Below, piece after piece: positions 33,586-41,835 of a stretch of DNA of 47,043 bases. The stretch spans positions 1-47,043 of the forward strand of contig JARLGQ010000115.1 of NCBI GenBank assembly GCA_031292675.1, written 5' to 3'. The DNA is from Acidimicrobiales bacterium. Lineage in GTDB: Bacteria; Actinomycetota; Acidimicrobiia; Acidimicrobiales; UBA8190. Both the position numbers and the translations under genes were made by a program. Below the pieces are notes generated by a model. It was not told where the DNA came from. It saw only the letters and a program-made list of their open reading frames with translations, and made no database searches. Within the stretch, counting starts at the first letter, position 1. Each line of letters opens with the position of its first letter.

Positions 33586-34434
33586 ATGCCGGGACACGCT
33601 CCCTATGACCCGACGCTCTACAAAGGCAGCGCCCCCTACTACCTCCGGGGACGGCCGCCCTACTCCTTTGCGCTGCGAGAGACACTGGCGGTGGAGTGCG
33701 GGTTGGACGGGACGGGCCGGCTTCTCGACGTCGGGTGCGGACCGGGAGTCCTGGCCGTCGCACTCGCCCCCCTTTTCGACGAGGCCATCGGCTTGGACCC
33801 TGACACCGACATGCTCACCGAGGCCGCGCGGCATTCGGGCAGGCAACGGATCACGAACATCCGCTGGGTGCAGGGTCTTGCCGAGCAGATCCCGGACCTG
33901 GGCCTCGGCAGTTTCCGTTTGGTGACCTTCGGCCAGTCGTTCCACCGCACCGACCGGGAGCGGGTGGCCGAGGCCGTCTACGACCTCCTCGAACCCGGCG
34001 GCAGCATCGCGCTCGTGGCCCACACCGTCGACGACCGACCGGTGCCCGCCGGACCGGGCTACCCGACGATCCCCCACGAGGCCATCGGGTCCCTCATCGA
34101 CAAGTACCTCGGTCCCGGGTTGCGGGCCGGCCAGGGGTTCGTTTCGATGCCCGCCGACCGCTGGCAGGACGCCCTTGGCCGGACCCGCTTCGGCCGAGGG
34201 CGCCAGCTCTTCGCCCCGGGACGCGCCGACATCGTCAAGGGCATCGACGGGGTCCTTGCCAACTACCTGTCGATGTCGTTTGCGGCACCCCACCTCTTCG
34301 GTGACCGGCTCGAACTCTTCGAGGCCGAGGTCCGCCGGACCCTGGTCGAGCGGTCCCCCTCGGGGCTCTTCTGGGACTGGCCCGGCGACACCGACATCGT
34401 CATCGCCGGCAAGCCGAATGGAGTGCTCGCTTGA
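33586..34434 (+). CDS. Class I SAM-dependent methyltransferase
   Basis: A 282-aa methyltransferase. Motif I is LLDVGCGPGVLAVALAP at about residue 46, followed by the acidic AIGLDPD end of strand 2 and the LEPGGSIALVAH motif III. The N-terminus has the conserved YxxxAPYYLRGRPPYS seen in UbiE/methyltransferase_11-type enzymes. The acceptor substrate cannot be predicted. The gene is preceded by the MDMPI gene at about 90 bp on the same strand, so they might be co-transcribed. It is convergent with purU, separated by only 10 bp. Confidence 0.9.
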   Translation: MPGHAPYDPTLYKGSAPYYLRGRPPYSFALRETLAVECGLDGTGRLLDVGCGPGVLAVALAPLFDEAIGLDPDTDMLTEAARHSGRQRITNIRWVQGLAEQIPDLGLGSFRLVTFGQSFHRTDRERVAEAVYDLLEPGGSIALVAHTVDDRPVPAGPGYPTIPHEAIGSLIDKYLGPGLRAGQGFVSMPADRWQDALGRTRFGRGRQLFAPGRADIVKGIDGVLANYLSMSFAAPHLFGDRLELFEAEVRRTLVERSPSGLFWDWPGDTDIVIAGKPNGVLA

Positions 34435-34444
34435 GGCAGCTGTC

Positions 34445-35296
34445 CTAGGCGAAGACGACGGTCCGGTTTCCGTTCAGGAGCACCCGGTCCTCGAGGTGCC
34501 AGCGGAGCCCGCGGGCCAGCACGGAACGCTCGATGTCCCGGCCGATGCGCAGCAGATCCTCGACCGTGTCGCCGTGGTCGATCCGGCTCGTGTCCTGCTC
34601 GATGATGGGCCCGGCATCGAGCTCGGCGGTCACGTAGTGACAGGTGGCGCCTATGAGCTTCACACCCCGCTCGAACGCCTGGTGGTAGGGCCGGGCGCCG
34701 GCGAACGACGGCAAGAAGCTGTGGTGGATGTTGATGATGCGTCCGGGGTAGCGGCTACAGACATCGGGCGGCAGGATCTGCATGTAGCGGGCCAGGACCA
34801 TCACGTCGGCCCGAGTGGCGTCGAACCGTGACACCACCTCGGCGAAGGCTTCGTCCCGGTGTCCGGGGGGGACCGGCACGTGGAGGAACTCGATCCCGTG
34901 CCACTCGACGAGCGGACGGAGGTCCGGGTGGTTCGAGACCACGAGGGGGATGTCACAGGCGAGGTCACCGCTGCGCCAGCGATGGAGGAGGTCCGCCAGG
35001 CAGTGGTCCTCTCGACTGACCAGCACCACGACCCGCTTGGGCATGTCGGTGTCGTTCAGGCGCCAGTCGAGGTCAAACTCCCGGGCCACGTCGCCGAAGC
35101 GGTGACCGAACTCCTCGGGGCCGAAGGGAAGGCTCTCGGCCAGTATCTCGATCCGCTGGAAGAACCGCCCGGTCGCCAAGTCGCCGTGCTGGGCCGCCTC
35201 CACCACCCAACCGCCGTGGGAGGCGATGAAGCCGGTGACGGCGGCCACGATGCCGGTCCGGTCCGGGCAGGTGACGGTGAGCACGTAGCGGCGCAC
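34445..35296 (-). CDS. purU: Formyltetrahydrofolate deformylase
   Basis: A 283-aa PurU homologue that hydrolyses 10-formyltetrahydrofolate to tetrahydrofolate and formate. Residues about 1-85 are an ACT domain (YVLTVTCPDRTGIVAAVTGFI), followed by a formyltransferase-fold catalytic domain with the Asn-His...Asp triad visible in RIINIHHSFLPSF and TAELDAGPIIEQD. Length and motif order are as in the family. The start is uncertain: GTG 35296 gives a family-like N-terminus (MRRYVLTVTC), while GTG 35329 would add 11 residues; the shorter form is chosen. It is adjacent to the methyltransferase gene but convergent. Confidence 0.93.
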   Translation of the reverse strand: MRRYVLTVTCPDRTGIVAAVTGFIASHGGWVVEAAQHGDLATGRFFQRIEILAESLPFGPEEFGHRFGDVAREFDLDWRLNDTDMPKRVVVLVSREDHCLADLLHRWRSGDLACDIPLVVSNHPDLRPLVEWHGIEFLHVPVPPGHRDEAFAEVVSRFDATRADVMVLARYMQILPPDVCSRYPGRIINIHHSFLPSFAGARPYHQAFERGVKLIGATCHYVTAELDAGPIIEQDTSRIDHGDTVEDLLRIGRDIERSVLARGLRWHLEDRVLLNGNRTVVFA

Positions 35297-35418
35297 GCAC
35301 CCATCATGGCCGGTCCTCGCACCGCCCACGGCCGGCCCCGGTCAGCGCCGGGCCGATCGCCAGAGGCACCCCGATCCGAACCACGTGAGGACACGCTCCC
35401 CCACTCGGTACGGTGACC

Positions 35419-35997
35419 TCAGCCGTCCTGGACCCGAGCCCACTCCTGGCGTTCCGTTTGCGGCGTCAATCTCGCCAGGCCGGCCATGGCAAGCCTGAGT
35501 GCCATCGAGGGGGCAATAGGCTTCACTCTTGGTTGGTGGCCCTCGTCCCGGGCGTGGGCGGCTGCGGCTGCGACGACTTCGACCAAGCGCGCGGCAGGCA
35601 CCGGCTTGCGCAGGCAGTCGAAGACCAACGGACCGAACGCCTTCCGAATTTCAGGTTCTTCGAAGAACCCAAAGGCCGAGAAGATCACCACCGTCGACGA
35701 CGCCTCCAAGGATTCCAGCACAGCGGGGCCATCCAGTAGCCGCAACTGCAGATCAAGGAGAAGCATGTCGATGTTCTGGCTCGCCAACATCCATGTCGCC
35801 ATCGCTCCATCCCCGGCTTCGAGGACATCGAAGCCGGCGTAACGCAGGATGGCGGCCGTCGATTCACGCACCGATTCCTCGTCGTCGACGACGAGGACGG
35901 TGGCGGCGCCCTTGGGCCCCGCTGCCGGGTCGACCCAAGATGCGGTCGTGCGAGGTGCTATCGCGTCGGGAGGCTGCAATCTCCTGGTCGCGTCCAT
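35419..35997 (-). CDS. Single-domain response regulator
   Basis: A 192-aa protein with one receiver domain (about residues 38-160). Key positions are present: acidic pair VDDEES, phospho-acceptor Asp in MLLLDLQL, a Ser/Thr-type switch in TVVIFSAFG, and Lys in CLRKPVP. The N-terminal 37 residues and the C-terminal helix show no output domain, so it acts as a stand-alone receiver or through a partner. No histidine kinase is encoded next to it in the window. ATG 35997 gives a compact N-terminus with GAGAG upstream; the ORF track's 36075 start adds unrelated residues. An 11-bp inverted repeat pair lies upstream. Confidence 0.85.
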   Translation of the reverse strand: MDATRRLQPPDAIAPRTTASWVDPAAGPKGAATVLVVDDEESVRESTAAILRYAGFDVLEAGDGAMATWMLASQNIDMLLLDLQLRLLDGPAVLESLEASSTVVIFSAFGFFEEPEIRKAFGPLVFDCLRKPVPAARLVEVVAAAAAHARDEGHQPRVKPIAPSMALRLAMAGLARLTPQTERQEWARVQDG

Positions 35998-36072
35998 GGG
36001 GTTCTCTCGGTCGATGAAAACGGCACGGGCTTCGTCTCTGTGTATCGGCACGGCGCCGAGAAATCCTGAGGG

Positions 36073-36191
36073 CAAAAACCCCCAAAATGGCCGGCGGCCG
36101 GCAGTGCCGACGCGTCCAGCACCCTGGAACGAAGTCCCTGGCTACGAGGGTGATCTCGAACGCAGCATGTGCGGACGCAAGGGGGTTTTTG
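36073..36191. repeat. 11-bp inverted repeat pair
   Basis: caaaaaccccc at 36073-36083 is the exact reverse complement of gggggtttttg at 36181-36191. The arms are 97 bp apart, too far for an ordinary terminator hairpin, and flank the region between the response-regulator gene and the next membrane-protein gene. Confidence 0.75.
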
Positions 36192-36194
36192 GGA

Positions 36195-36986
36195 TCAGCG
36201 CAACGCATGCACGGCCACGGCCAGGGAGTCCTCTTGGACCCAGTTGGTCTGGAAATGGAGGTTGGGCACGATCATCTGGTCGTAGTACCACCAGAAGAGG
36301 TAGATGCCCAACGAGAAGACCGTGGCGACGATGCGGCCGACATAGTTGTTCTGTCCCTTGACACGGGCCTGGTCCGGTGCCGACACGGTTTGGCCGAAGC
36401 GCCCGAACATCACCGCCAACTCGTACTCGACCCCGACCTCTGAGCGGTCGTGCTTGACCAGGTCCTGGTCCAAGAGGATGAAGGCGATGAACTCGACGAT
36501 GCCACGTGCCACGACGGCCAGCACCACAAAGATGACGGGGTCTCGAAAGTCCCTGGTCATACGGCGCAGCACGTCCATGTGCGCGCTGGCCCGCTGGAAT
36601 GACGGCGTCAGCTCGGCCTGCAGCCCTCGCCGACCGGCCTCTTCCCATGCAAATGCCAGAGCGGCGTCGAAGAGCTCGACCCGCCGCTCGTTGTGATCGC
36701 GCAGGCGGCGCACCAACTGGTAGAAGACATAGAAGCTGTAGATCCCTAGGGTCAGGACCGTCCAGCCCAGGGCCGTCCAGTAGTCGAAGATGTAATCGGT
36801 TTCGACTCGGCGCTGCCAGGCGGCATGCACCCGGTCGGCAGCCGGCATCGGAGGCGGGCCGGGCATCGGGCTGGCCCAGGGTGGTCCCGCGATGGATTGG
36901 GGAGGGTATTGCGGGGGGAGTGGCGGCTCACCCTGTGCCGGTCCACCAGCCGGGGTGGGTTCCCCTTCCTGCTCGTCGTCGGCCAT
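36195..36986 (-). CDS. Three-helix membrane protein, DUF4234-like
   Basis: A 263-aa protein with a Pro/Gly-rich acidic N-terminus (about residues 1-50) and hydrophobic segments at about 66-88 (WTALGWTVLTLGIYSFYVFYQ), 143-168 and 218-240 (IVATVFSLGIYLFWWYYDQM). The LGIYxFYW(Y)-like motif appears twice, in the first and third helices, resembling DUF4234 proteins. The loop between helices 1 and 2 is charged and amphipathic. Function unknown. ATG 36986 has GGAGGCGAG just upstream; the ORF track's 37028 start is less likely. No operon partner is evident. Confidence 0.75.
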   Translation of the reverse strand: MADDEQEGEPTPAGGPAQGEPPLPPQYPPQSIAGPPWASPMPGPPPMPAADRVHAAWQRRVETDYIFDYWTALGWTVLTLGIYSFYVFYQLVRRLRDHNERRVELFDAALAFAWEEAGRRGLQAELTPSFQRASAHMDVLRRMTRDFRDPVIFVVLAVVARGIVEFIAFILLDQDLVKHDRSEVGVEYELAVMFGRFGQTVSAPDQARVKGQNNYVGRIVATVFSLGIYLFWWYYDQMIVPNLHFQTNWVQEDSLAVAVHALR

Positions 36987-37032
36987 CTCGCCTCCGAGGT
37001 CCGTGCTCTGGTCCGATCCTACGGGCACGCTT

Positions 37033-38067
37033 TCACACGGTGATGACGACCTTGCCGCGAGCGTGACCCTCCTGGAAGTACCGGATGGCGGCGGCGGCCT
37101 CGCCGAGCGGGTACGTGCGGTCGACGGCCGGCCTGACGGTCCCCGCTTCGAGGAGTTCCCGGAGAACCGACAGGTCGGCGGAGTTCTCCGACGCGGCGAG
37201 CATGCCGAGCTTCTGGCTCACCAGCGGCGACAGCAGGGTCGCCCGGAGCTGGCGGTCGAATCCACCGAGCCACCGTCCGCCGGTCTCGCCTCCGACGATG
37301 ACGAGCCTCCCACCTGGCGTGAGAGCCCGACGGAGGCGTGCCAACCGGCTGTTGCCGCCGGTGTCGATGATGGCGTCGTAGCGGTGGCCCCCGGCCGCGA
37401 AGTCGTCGCAGGCGTAGTCCAGGACGTGGTCGGCCCCCAGAGCCCTGACCAGCTCCACTTTGCGGGCGCTGCACACCCCGGTCACCTCGGCTCCGAAGCC
37501 CTTGGCGATCTGCACGGCGAAGCTGCCCACTCCCCCGGAGGCCCCGATGACCAGCACCCTCTGCCCGGCTTGGACGCGGGCGCCGTCACGCACGGCCTGC
37601 AAGGCGGTCATTCCCGAGATGGGGACCGCCGCCGCTTGTTCGAAGGAGAGATCCGCCGGCTTGCGGGCGATCCGTCCCGCCCGGGCCCGGGCGAACTGGG
37701 CGAAAGAGCCCTCGCCCGCGCCGTACACCTCGTCGCCGGGCTCGAACCCCGTCACGTCGGTGCCGACTGCCTCCACGATGCCGGCCACACTCCGGCCCGG
37801 GTTGGGTGCCTTGGGCCGGCGGAACCCGAAGCCCATGATCCGCATGAGGTTGGGCAGACCGGTCATCAGGTGCCACGTGCCCCGATCCACACTGGCGGCG
37901 CGCACCCGTAGCAGGACCTCGCCGGGGCCGATCGTGGGCCGGTCGATCTCGGCCAGGCGGAGGACGTCCTCGGGTGCGGCGCCGTATTCGCCCTGGACGA
38001 TGGCCTTCATCGTCTCCGCGCCTGCCGGCGAGGTCTGCGTCGTCGCGTTGAGCGTTGCTTTCTTCAT
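37033..38067 (-). CDS. NAD(P)-dependent medium-chain alcohol dehydrogenase / quinone-reductase-like
   Basis: A 344-aa MDR protein. The GroES-like domain is at about residues 20-140 (GRSVAGIVEAVGTDVTGFEPGDEVYG) and the Rossmann domain has GASGGVGSFAVQIAKGFGAEV at about residue 165, with a C-terminal AAAIRYFQEGHARGKVVIT tail. No structural-zinc cysteine cluster is seen, which favours the zinc-free quinone oxidoreductase-like branch. Substrate unknown. ATG 38067 has GGAG about 6 bp upstream. It is 84 bp downstream of the DUF4389 gene on the same strand, and both are likely controlled by the divergent TetR regulator. Confidence 0.9.
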   Translation of the reverse strand: MKKATLNATTQTSPAGAETMKAIVQGEYGAAPEDVLRLAEIDRPTIGPGEVLLRVRAASVDRGTWHLMTGLPNLMRIMGFGFRRPKAPNPGRSVAGIVEAVGTDVTGFEPGDEVYGAGEGSFAQFARARAGRIARKPADLSFEQAAAVPISGMTALQAVRDGARVQAGQRVLVIGASGGVGSFAVQIAKGFGAEVTGVCSARKVELVRALGADHVLDYACDDFAAGGHRYDAIIDTGGNSRLARLRRALTPGGRLVIVGGETGGRWLGGFDRQLRATLLSPLVSQKLGMLAASENSADLSVLRELLEAGTVRPAVDRTYPLGEAAAAIRYFQEGHARGKVVITV

Positions 38068-38151
38068 GGGGTCTCCGATGGTTGTGTGCTGCGGTGTTCC
38101 GAGAAACGAGGGCATGGCAATCGCCCGGGGCGTGTGGCGCCGGCCGTCACC

Positions 38152-38748
38152 TCAAGCCGCCAGGCTGAAGGGCGGGTATTGGTCGGTGAGGAACCCGACG
38201 TAGGCCTCCACGCGGAGGGCGTAGCGGTAGGCGCTGACGAGGAAGTTCCTGATGCCCTCGGGGTACTCCCCGGTGAAGAGCACGGCGAAGAAGCCGGCGA
38301 GGACGCCCAGACACGACACGATGCACAGCCCGGCCACGACGAAGTACTGGGGAATGGCCAGGAACCACTTGTACAGGGGCTTCCACCGCTCGAGGTTCTC
38401 GGGATAAGTCAGGGCGAGCGACGTGTGGGGCTCCACCCCGTCGTCCTCGGAGGCGAGGTCGAAGTCGAAGGGGGGATAGTCCTCGTGCATGAAGCAGGCG
38501 TAGCTCGTGGCCCGCCACTCGTAGCGGTAGGTCATGACGACGACGTTGAAGAGCGGTCGCGGGATGCGCGCGGTGAAGAGCACGGTGAAGAGGCTGATCA
38601 GGGTCACGACCTGCCGGAGGCTGCGCAGGGCCCAGGCGATCATCAGGTGCGGGATGGCCAGGGCCCACTGCACGACGGGGCGCCACTGGGTGATGTGGCG
38701 GTCGGCGTGGAACTCCAGCTGGAGCGGATAGGGGGCGGACACGGACAC
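38152..38748 (-). CDS. DUF4389 membrane protein
   Basis: A 198-aa protein with two hydrophobic regions (about residues 28-60 and 125-155) and the duplicated DUF4389 pattern: each half has a cytosolic-facing WRPVVQWxLAIPHL / WKPLYKWFLAIPQYF helix followed by a hydrophobic stretch and a conserved YRYxxRxxxYxxFxxxxYPPF end. The two repeats YEWRATSYACFMHEDYPPF and YALRVEAYVGFLTDQYPPF show the internal duplication. Function unknown, possibly membrane-associated electron transfer or anchoring. Start GTG 38748 has AAGGAG 5 bp upstream. It is the first gene after the TetR-controlled promoter and lies 84 bp before the alcohol dehydrogenase gene. Confidence 0.88.
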   Translation of the reverse strand: MSVSAPYPLQLEFHADRHITQWRPVVQWALAIPHLMIAWALRSLRQVVTLISLFTVLFTARIPRPLFNVVVMTYRYEWRATSYACFMHEDYPPFDFDLASEDDGVEPHTSLALTYPENLERWKPLYKWFLAIPQYFVVAGLCIVSCLGVLAGFFAVLFTGEYPEGIRNFLVSAYRYALRVEAYVGFLTDQYPPFSLAA

Positions 38749-38773
38749 GACGGCTCCTTCGGGTTGTGATGGT

Positions 38774-38809
38774 ACTTACGTCGTAAGTAGAGTATGCTTA
38801 CGACGTAAG
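38774..38809. promoter_or_regulatory. Two TetR-type operator palindromes
   Basis: ACTTACGTCGTAAGT (38774-38788) and CTTACGACGTAAG (38797-38809) are palindromes around a single central base; their cores ttacgtcgtaa and ttacgacgtaa are reverse complements of each other. Centres are 22 bp apart, about two helical turns, so two repressor dimers could bind the same face. They lie between the divergent tetR and DUF4389 genes. Confidence 0.8.
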
Positions 38810-38817
38810 GTTGTCAA
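38789..38817 (-). promoter_or_regulatory. Near-consensus promoter for DUF4389-ADH operon
   Basis: On the minus strand TTGACA (38817-38812) and TACTCT (38794-38789) are separated by exactly 17 bp, a good sigma-70-type spacing. One operator-like palindrome fills the spacer and the other covers the expected start-site region, consistent with repression by the TetR regulator. Confidence 0.7.
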
Positions 38818-38849
38818 GCCCCCGGCAGGAGAGGAGAGGAGAAACGGAA

Positions 38850-39527
38850 ATGGCGCCTCCCCCCAAGACCGCCACGAAGCCCCGGAAGCCTCTGAGCAGA
38901 GACCGGGTGCTGCATGCCGGCGTCGCCTTCGCCGACGAGAGCGGGATCGCCTCGCTCAGCATGCGCCGGCTCGGCGAGGCCCTCGGCGTCGAGGCCATGT
39001 CGCTCTACAACCACGTGGCCAACAAAGACGAGCTCCTCGACGGCATGGTGGACCTGGTGTTCGGCGAGATCGACCTGCCTGCGGGCGGAACCGACTGGAA
39101 GACGGCCATGGGTGAGCGGGCCCGGTCCGCCCGCCAGGCGCTGGGACGCCATCCCTGGGCGATCGCGCTCATGTCGACGCGGACCTCGCCCGGCCCCGCC
39201 ACGCTGCGACACCACGACGCCGTCATCGGAGCCCTCCGGCAGGCGGGGTTCTCGCTGCCGATGGCCGCCCATGCGTTCTCCCTCCTCGACAGCTACATCT
39301 ACGGCTTCGCCCTGCAAGAGGCCACCCTCCCCTTGGGCGAGACCGCGGAGGAGACGGCCGAGGTGGCGAAGATGATGTTGGCGCAGCTGCCCACCGATGC
39401 GTACCCCCACCTCACCGAGTTCAGCGTCGGGCACGTCCTCCAGCCGGGCTACAACTTCGGCGACGAGTTCGCATTCGGGCTCGACCTGATCCTCGACGGC
39501 CTCGAGCGGGCCCGCGACGGGACCTGA
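38850..39527 (+). CDS. TetR-family transcriptional regulator
   Basis: A 225-aa regulator: an N-terminal helix-turn-helix (about residues 15-60, [18 protein letters not shown]...[30 protein letters not shown]) and an all-helical C-terminal ligand domain with the TetR_C-like [10 protein letters not shown]-type region ([17 protein letters not shown]) and [12 protein letters not shown]. It is divergent from the DUF4389-ADH operon, and two palindromic operators lie between them, so it probably represses that operon and perhaps itself. ATG 38850 follows GAGGAG; the ORF track start at 38811 would overlap the second operator region and lacks support. Inducer unknown. Confidence 0.93.
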   Translation: MAPPPKTATKPRKPLSRDRVLHAGVAFADESGIASLSMRRLGEALGVEAMSLYNHVANKDELLDGMVDLVFGEIDLPAGGTDWKTAMGERARSARQALGRHPWAIALMSTRTSPGPATLRHHDAVIGALRQAGFSLPMAAHAFSLLDSYIYGFALQEATLPLGETAEETAEVAKMMLAQLPTDAYPHLTEFSVGHVLQPGYNFGDEFAFGLDLILDGLERARDGT

Positions 39528-39553
39528 CCGTCGCACCGGGCGGACTCACGCCG

Positions 39554-39573
39554 GGGAGGGCATCGGCCTTCCC
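39554..39573. terminator. Putative bidirectional terminator hairpin
   Basis: GGGAGGGC-ATCG-GCCTTCCC forms an 8-bp stem with one G-T pair and a four-base loop, located between the convergent tetR and lysyl-oxidase-like genes. There is no long T tract, so termination strength is uncertain. Confidence 0.5.
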
Positions 39574-39583
39574 TGATCAAGGG

Positions 39584-41644
39584 TCAGCTGCCGTCTCCGG
39601 TCAGCTCCACCGCAGCCATGTTCCACCGTCCGCTCCGGGGTGCCGGGGCCTTGACCATGACCACCGTTCCGGCTTCGCCCGTCGGCTGGTTGGTGTACTG
39701 GCCCCAGTCGGTCGAGTGGCTGCCCCGGTCGATCCACTGGCCCAGGCGGACCCACCCGGGCGGCACGGTGCGCGCCGTCGTGCCGCCTCCCTCGCCCACC
39801 GCGAACACCAGCGACGTCTCGCTCGTCGTCCTGAGGATGAGGCTGGGCGCCCCGCCGACGCCCGAGGCAGCCGAGGACGCACCGGCGCCGTCGATGCCCT
39901 CCATGGCGATGACCGTGAGCTGTTGGTCGGCGCCCGGTCTCGCCAGGGTGGAAGTGACGGTCGCCCCGGTGAGGACACTCCGGGCCGTGGCGGCCCAGAT
40001 CTCCGCGTCGCCCTGCCCCCTGTCAGCCCGCTTCAGCAACTTCCAGGTGAGTCCGGAACCGGACACGGCCGCGGTCTCCTTGCTGGCTCCCCGAGGTCCG
40101 GCGCTGGCCACGAAGGCGAGCACGGTCTCCCCCGCGGCGGCGGTATGGAACGAGGGGGACGTCACGGTCCCCCGTCCACGGGCTCCCACCTGGACCTGGA
40201 GGACGAAGCACGTCATGGGAGGAGCAGGGTTCGCCACCGTCACGGGCACGTCGGTGGTCGCGCCCTTCGCTCCGCTCGCATTCGTGGCCCGAGCCGACAA
40301 CGTGTGCGGTCCGTCGGGGACTGCTTTGGTGTCCCACTGGACCGCATAGGGCGCGACGGTGACCGGAGCACCGAGGGGCCGCCCGTCCACCATGAACTGG
40401 ACCGATTTCACGGCCACGTTGTCATGGGCGATGGCGGCCACCGGGATCGTGCCCGAGACCGTCTGTTGGGAAGCCGGATTGATCAGCGTCACGTCGGGTG
40501 CGGGATCGCTCGAGCTCAGAAGACGGGCCGGAGCCGAGCTCACCACGTCCACGGTCTTCACGGCCGCGGTTGCCACATGTCCCTCGGAGTCCGTGGCGCG
40601 GGCACTGAGCGTGTGGCTCCCCGGCGACGTGCTCCCGACCGTCCACGAGTACGCGTAGGGCGGGGACTTCGTCGGCGGTCCCAGGGGCTGGCCGTCGAGG
40701 AGGAACTGCACGGAGGCGATCGTGGCCGGTGAGACGGCCTTGGCGGGCGCCCGCAGGTCCACCGAGCCCGAGACCTTCGCCCCACGGTCCGGGCTCGAGA
40801 GCATCACCGCGGGGGCTGCGGTGAAGGGAGTCGTCTGGTCGACCACAGCCACGTCGCCTCCGCTGATCTGGAGCTCTGTGTCCACGACGTTGTTGTGGCG
40901 GTCGCTCTCGGCGAACAGGTGATCCGGGTCCACCGTGGCTTGCAAGACGTAGGTGCCATCGGGCACCCCGGTCAGGTCGATGGGCTGGCCGTTGTCGGTT
41001 TGGTCGTACTCGTCACCCCATCCGACGCTGAGGCCGAGTGGTTTGTTCGGTTTGGTGCAGTTTGATTGGGGTGGCGACGTGTTGTTGGGCGCATTGGGCA
41101 CCCCTCCCACGAAGGCGTCAGCCGTGATGCAGTAATCGGTCTTCGGGCTGGTGGCCACCACCGCGCCGGGCGAACCGTCGCCGTTCATGAGGTTCAGGGT
41201 GAAGCGGGTCAACGGGTATCGGTAATCGCTGGGCGGGTCGAACACGCCCGTCGCGGCCAAATGCACCGTGTAGTCGGGCCTCCACGTGCTGCCGGTGCGG
41301 CTCTTGTAGATCGTCTGGACGAAGGTGGCGGTACCGGTGCGATGGTCGTACCTCGGCTTGATCTGGAACGGACCGGTTCCTGCGTCCCATGTGATGTGGG
41401 TGAACTGGAGCTGTCGATCACCGGTGTCTGGGTTGTCGCCGATGGAGATGTCGCCTGTCGGCACCTGGATCTGCAGGTCGGGCAATGTCACGTGGTAGGC
41501 GCCACGCGACGCACCGGCGGACGTCGCCAGGATGATCGGTGCAGCCACCACCGCCACCGCCACGATCAGCAAGGCTGCGGGACGCGGCATAGGCGAGGAA
41601 CGTGAACGAACGTGCTCACCTGGTGCAGTGATCAACCGAACCAC
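39584..41644 (-). CDS. Secreted lysyl-oxidase-like protein with Ig-like domains
   Basis: A 686-aa exported protein. Signal peptide (about residues 19-45), then a lysyl-oxidase-like domain (about 50-265) recognisable by LSVGWGDEYDQ, IDLTGVPDGTYVLQATVDP and ESDRHNNVV. Two bacterial Ig-like domains (about 275-370 and 380-470: VSGSVDLRAPAK...VQFLLDGQPLGPP and VSGTIPVAAIAHDN...VQFMVDGRPLGAP) and a C-terminal beta-sandwich (about 475-686) follow. The His-rich copper motif of active lysyl oxidases is not evident: the corresponding region reads DYTVHLAATGVF. Catalysis is therefore doubtful. Start ambiguous: GTG 41644, TTG 41635 (better spaced from GGGAGG) or ATG 41590 (shortest signal peptide). Confidence 0.75.
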   Translation of the reverse strand: MVRLITAPGEHVRSRSSPMPRPAALLIVAVAVVAAPIILATSAGASRGAYHVTLPDLQIQVPTGDISIGDNPDTGDRQLQFTHITWDAGTGPFQIKPRYDHRTGTATFVQTIYKSRTGSTWRPDYTVHLAATGVFDPPSDYRYPLTRFTLNLMNGDGSPGAVVATSPKTDYCITADAFVGGVPNAPNNTSPPQSNCTKPNKPLGLSVGWGDEYDQTDNGQPIDLTGVPDGTYVLQATVDPDHLFAESDRHNNVVDTELQISGGDVAVVDQTTPFTAAPAVMLSSPDRGAKVSGSVDLRAPAKAVSPATIASVQFLLDGQPLGPPTKSPPYAYSWTVGSTSPGSHTLSARATDSEGHVATAAVKTVDVVSSAPARLLSSSDPAPDVTLINPASQQTVSGTIPVAAIAHDNVAVKSVQFMVDGRPLGAPVTVAPYAVQWDTKAVPDGPHTLSARATNASGAKGATTDVPVTVANPAPPMTCFVLQVQVGARGRGTVTSPSFHTAAAGETVLAFVASAGPRGASKETAAVSGSGLTWKLLKRADRGQGDAEIWAATARSVLTGATVTSTLARPGADQQLTVIAMEGIDGAGASSAASGVGGAPSLILRTTSETSLVFAVGEGGGTTARTVPPGWVRLGQWIDRGSHSTDWGQYTNQPTGEAGTVVMVKAPAPRSGRWNMAAVELTGDGS

Positions 41645-41835
41645 CTCCCTCCCCCCGGGGGGTGGGGGCAGCCTAGCGATCGGCTCCGGTGGCTGCTACC
41701 GAGGTGAGGCCCACCTTCGCCGTCGCCACCTTGGCCCTCATGCGGTCGCTCGCACTCTGCCCCGACGGCCAGTCGTGGGCCCGACTTGCCAGTGCGTCCG
41801 TAGCAGGTCCCGCCAACGGAAGGCGTCGCAAGGGA

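Noticed and set aside
32626-34293. 555-aa minus-strand ORF
   Set aside because: Antisense to the MDMPI and methyltransferase genes, both of which have clear family motifs.
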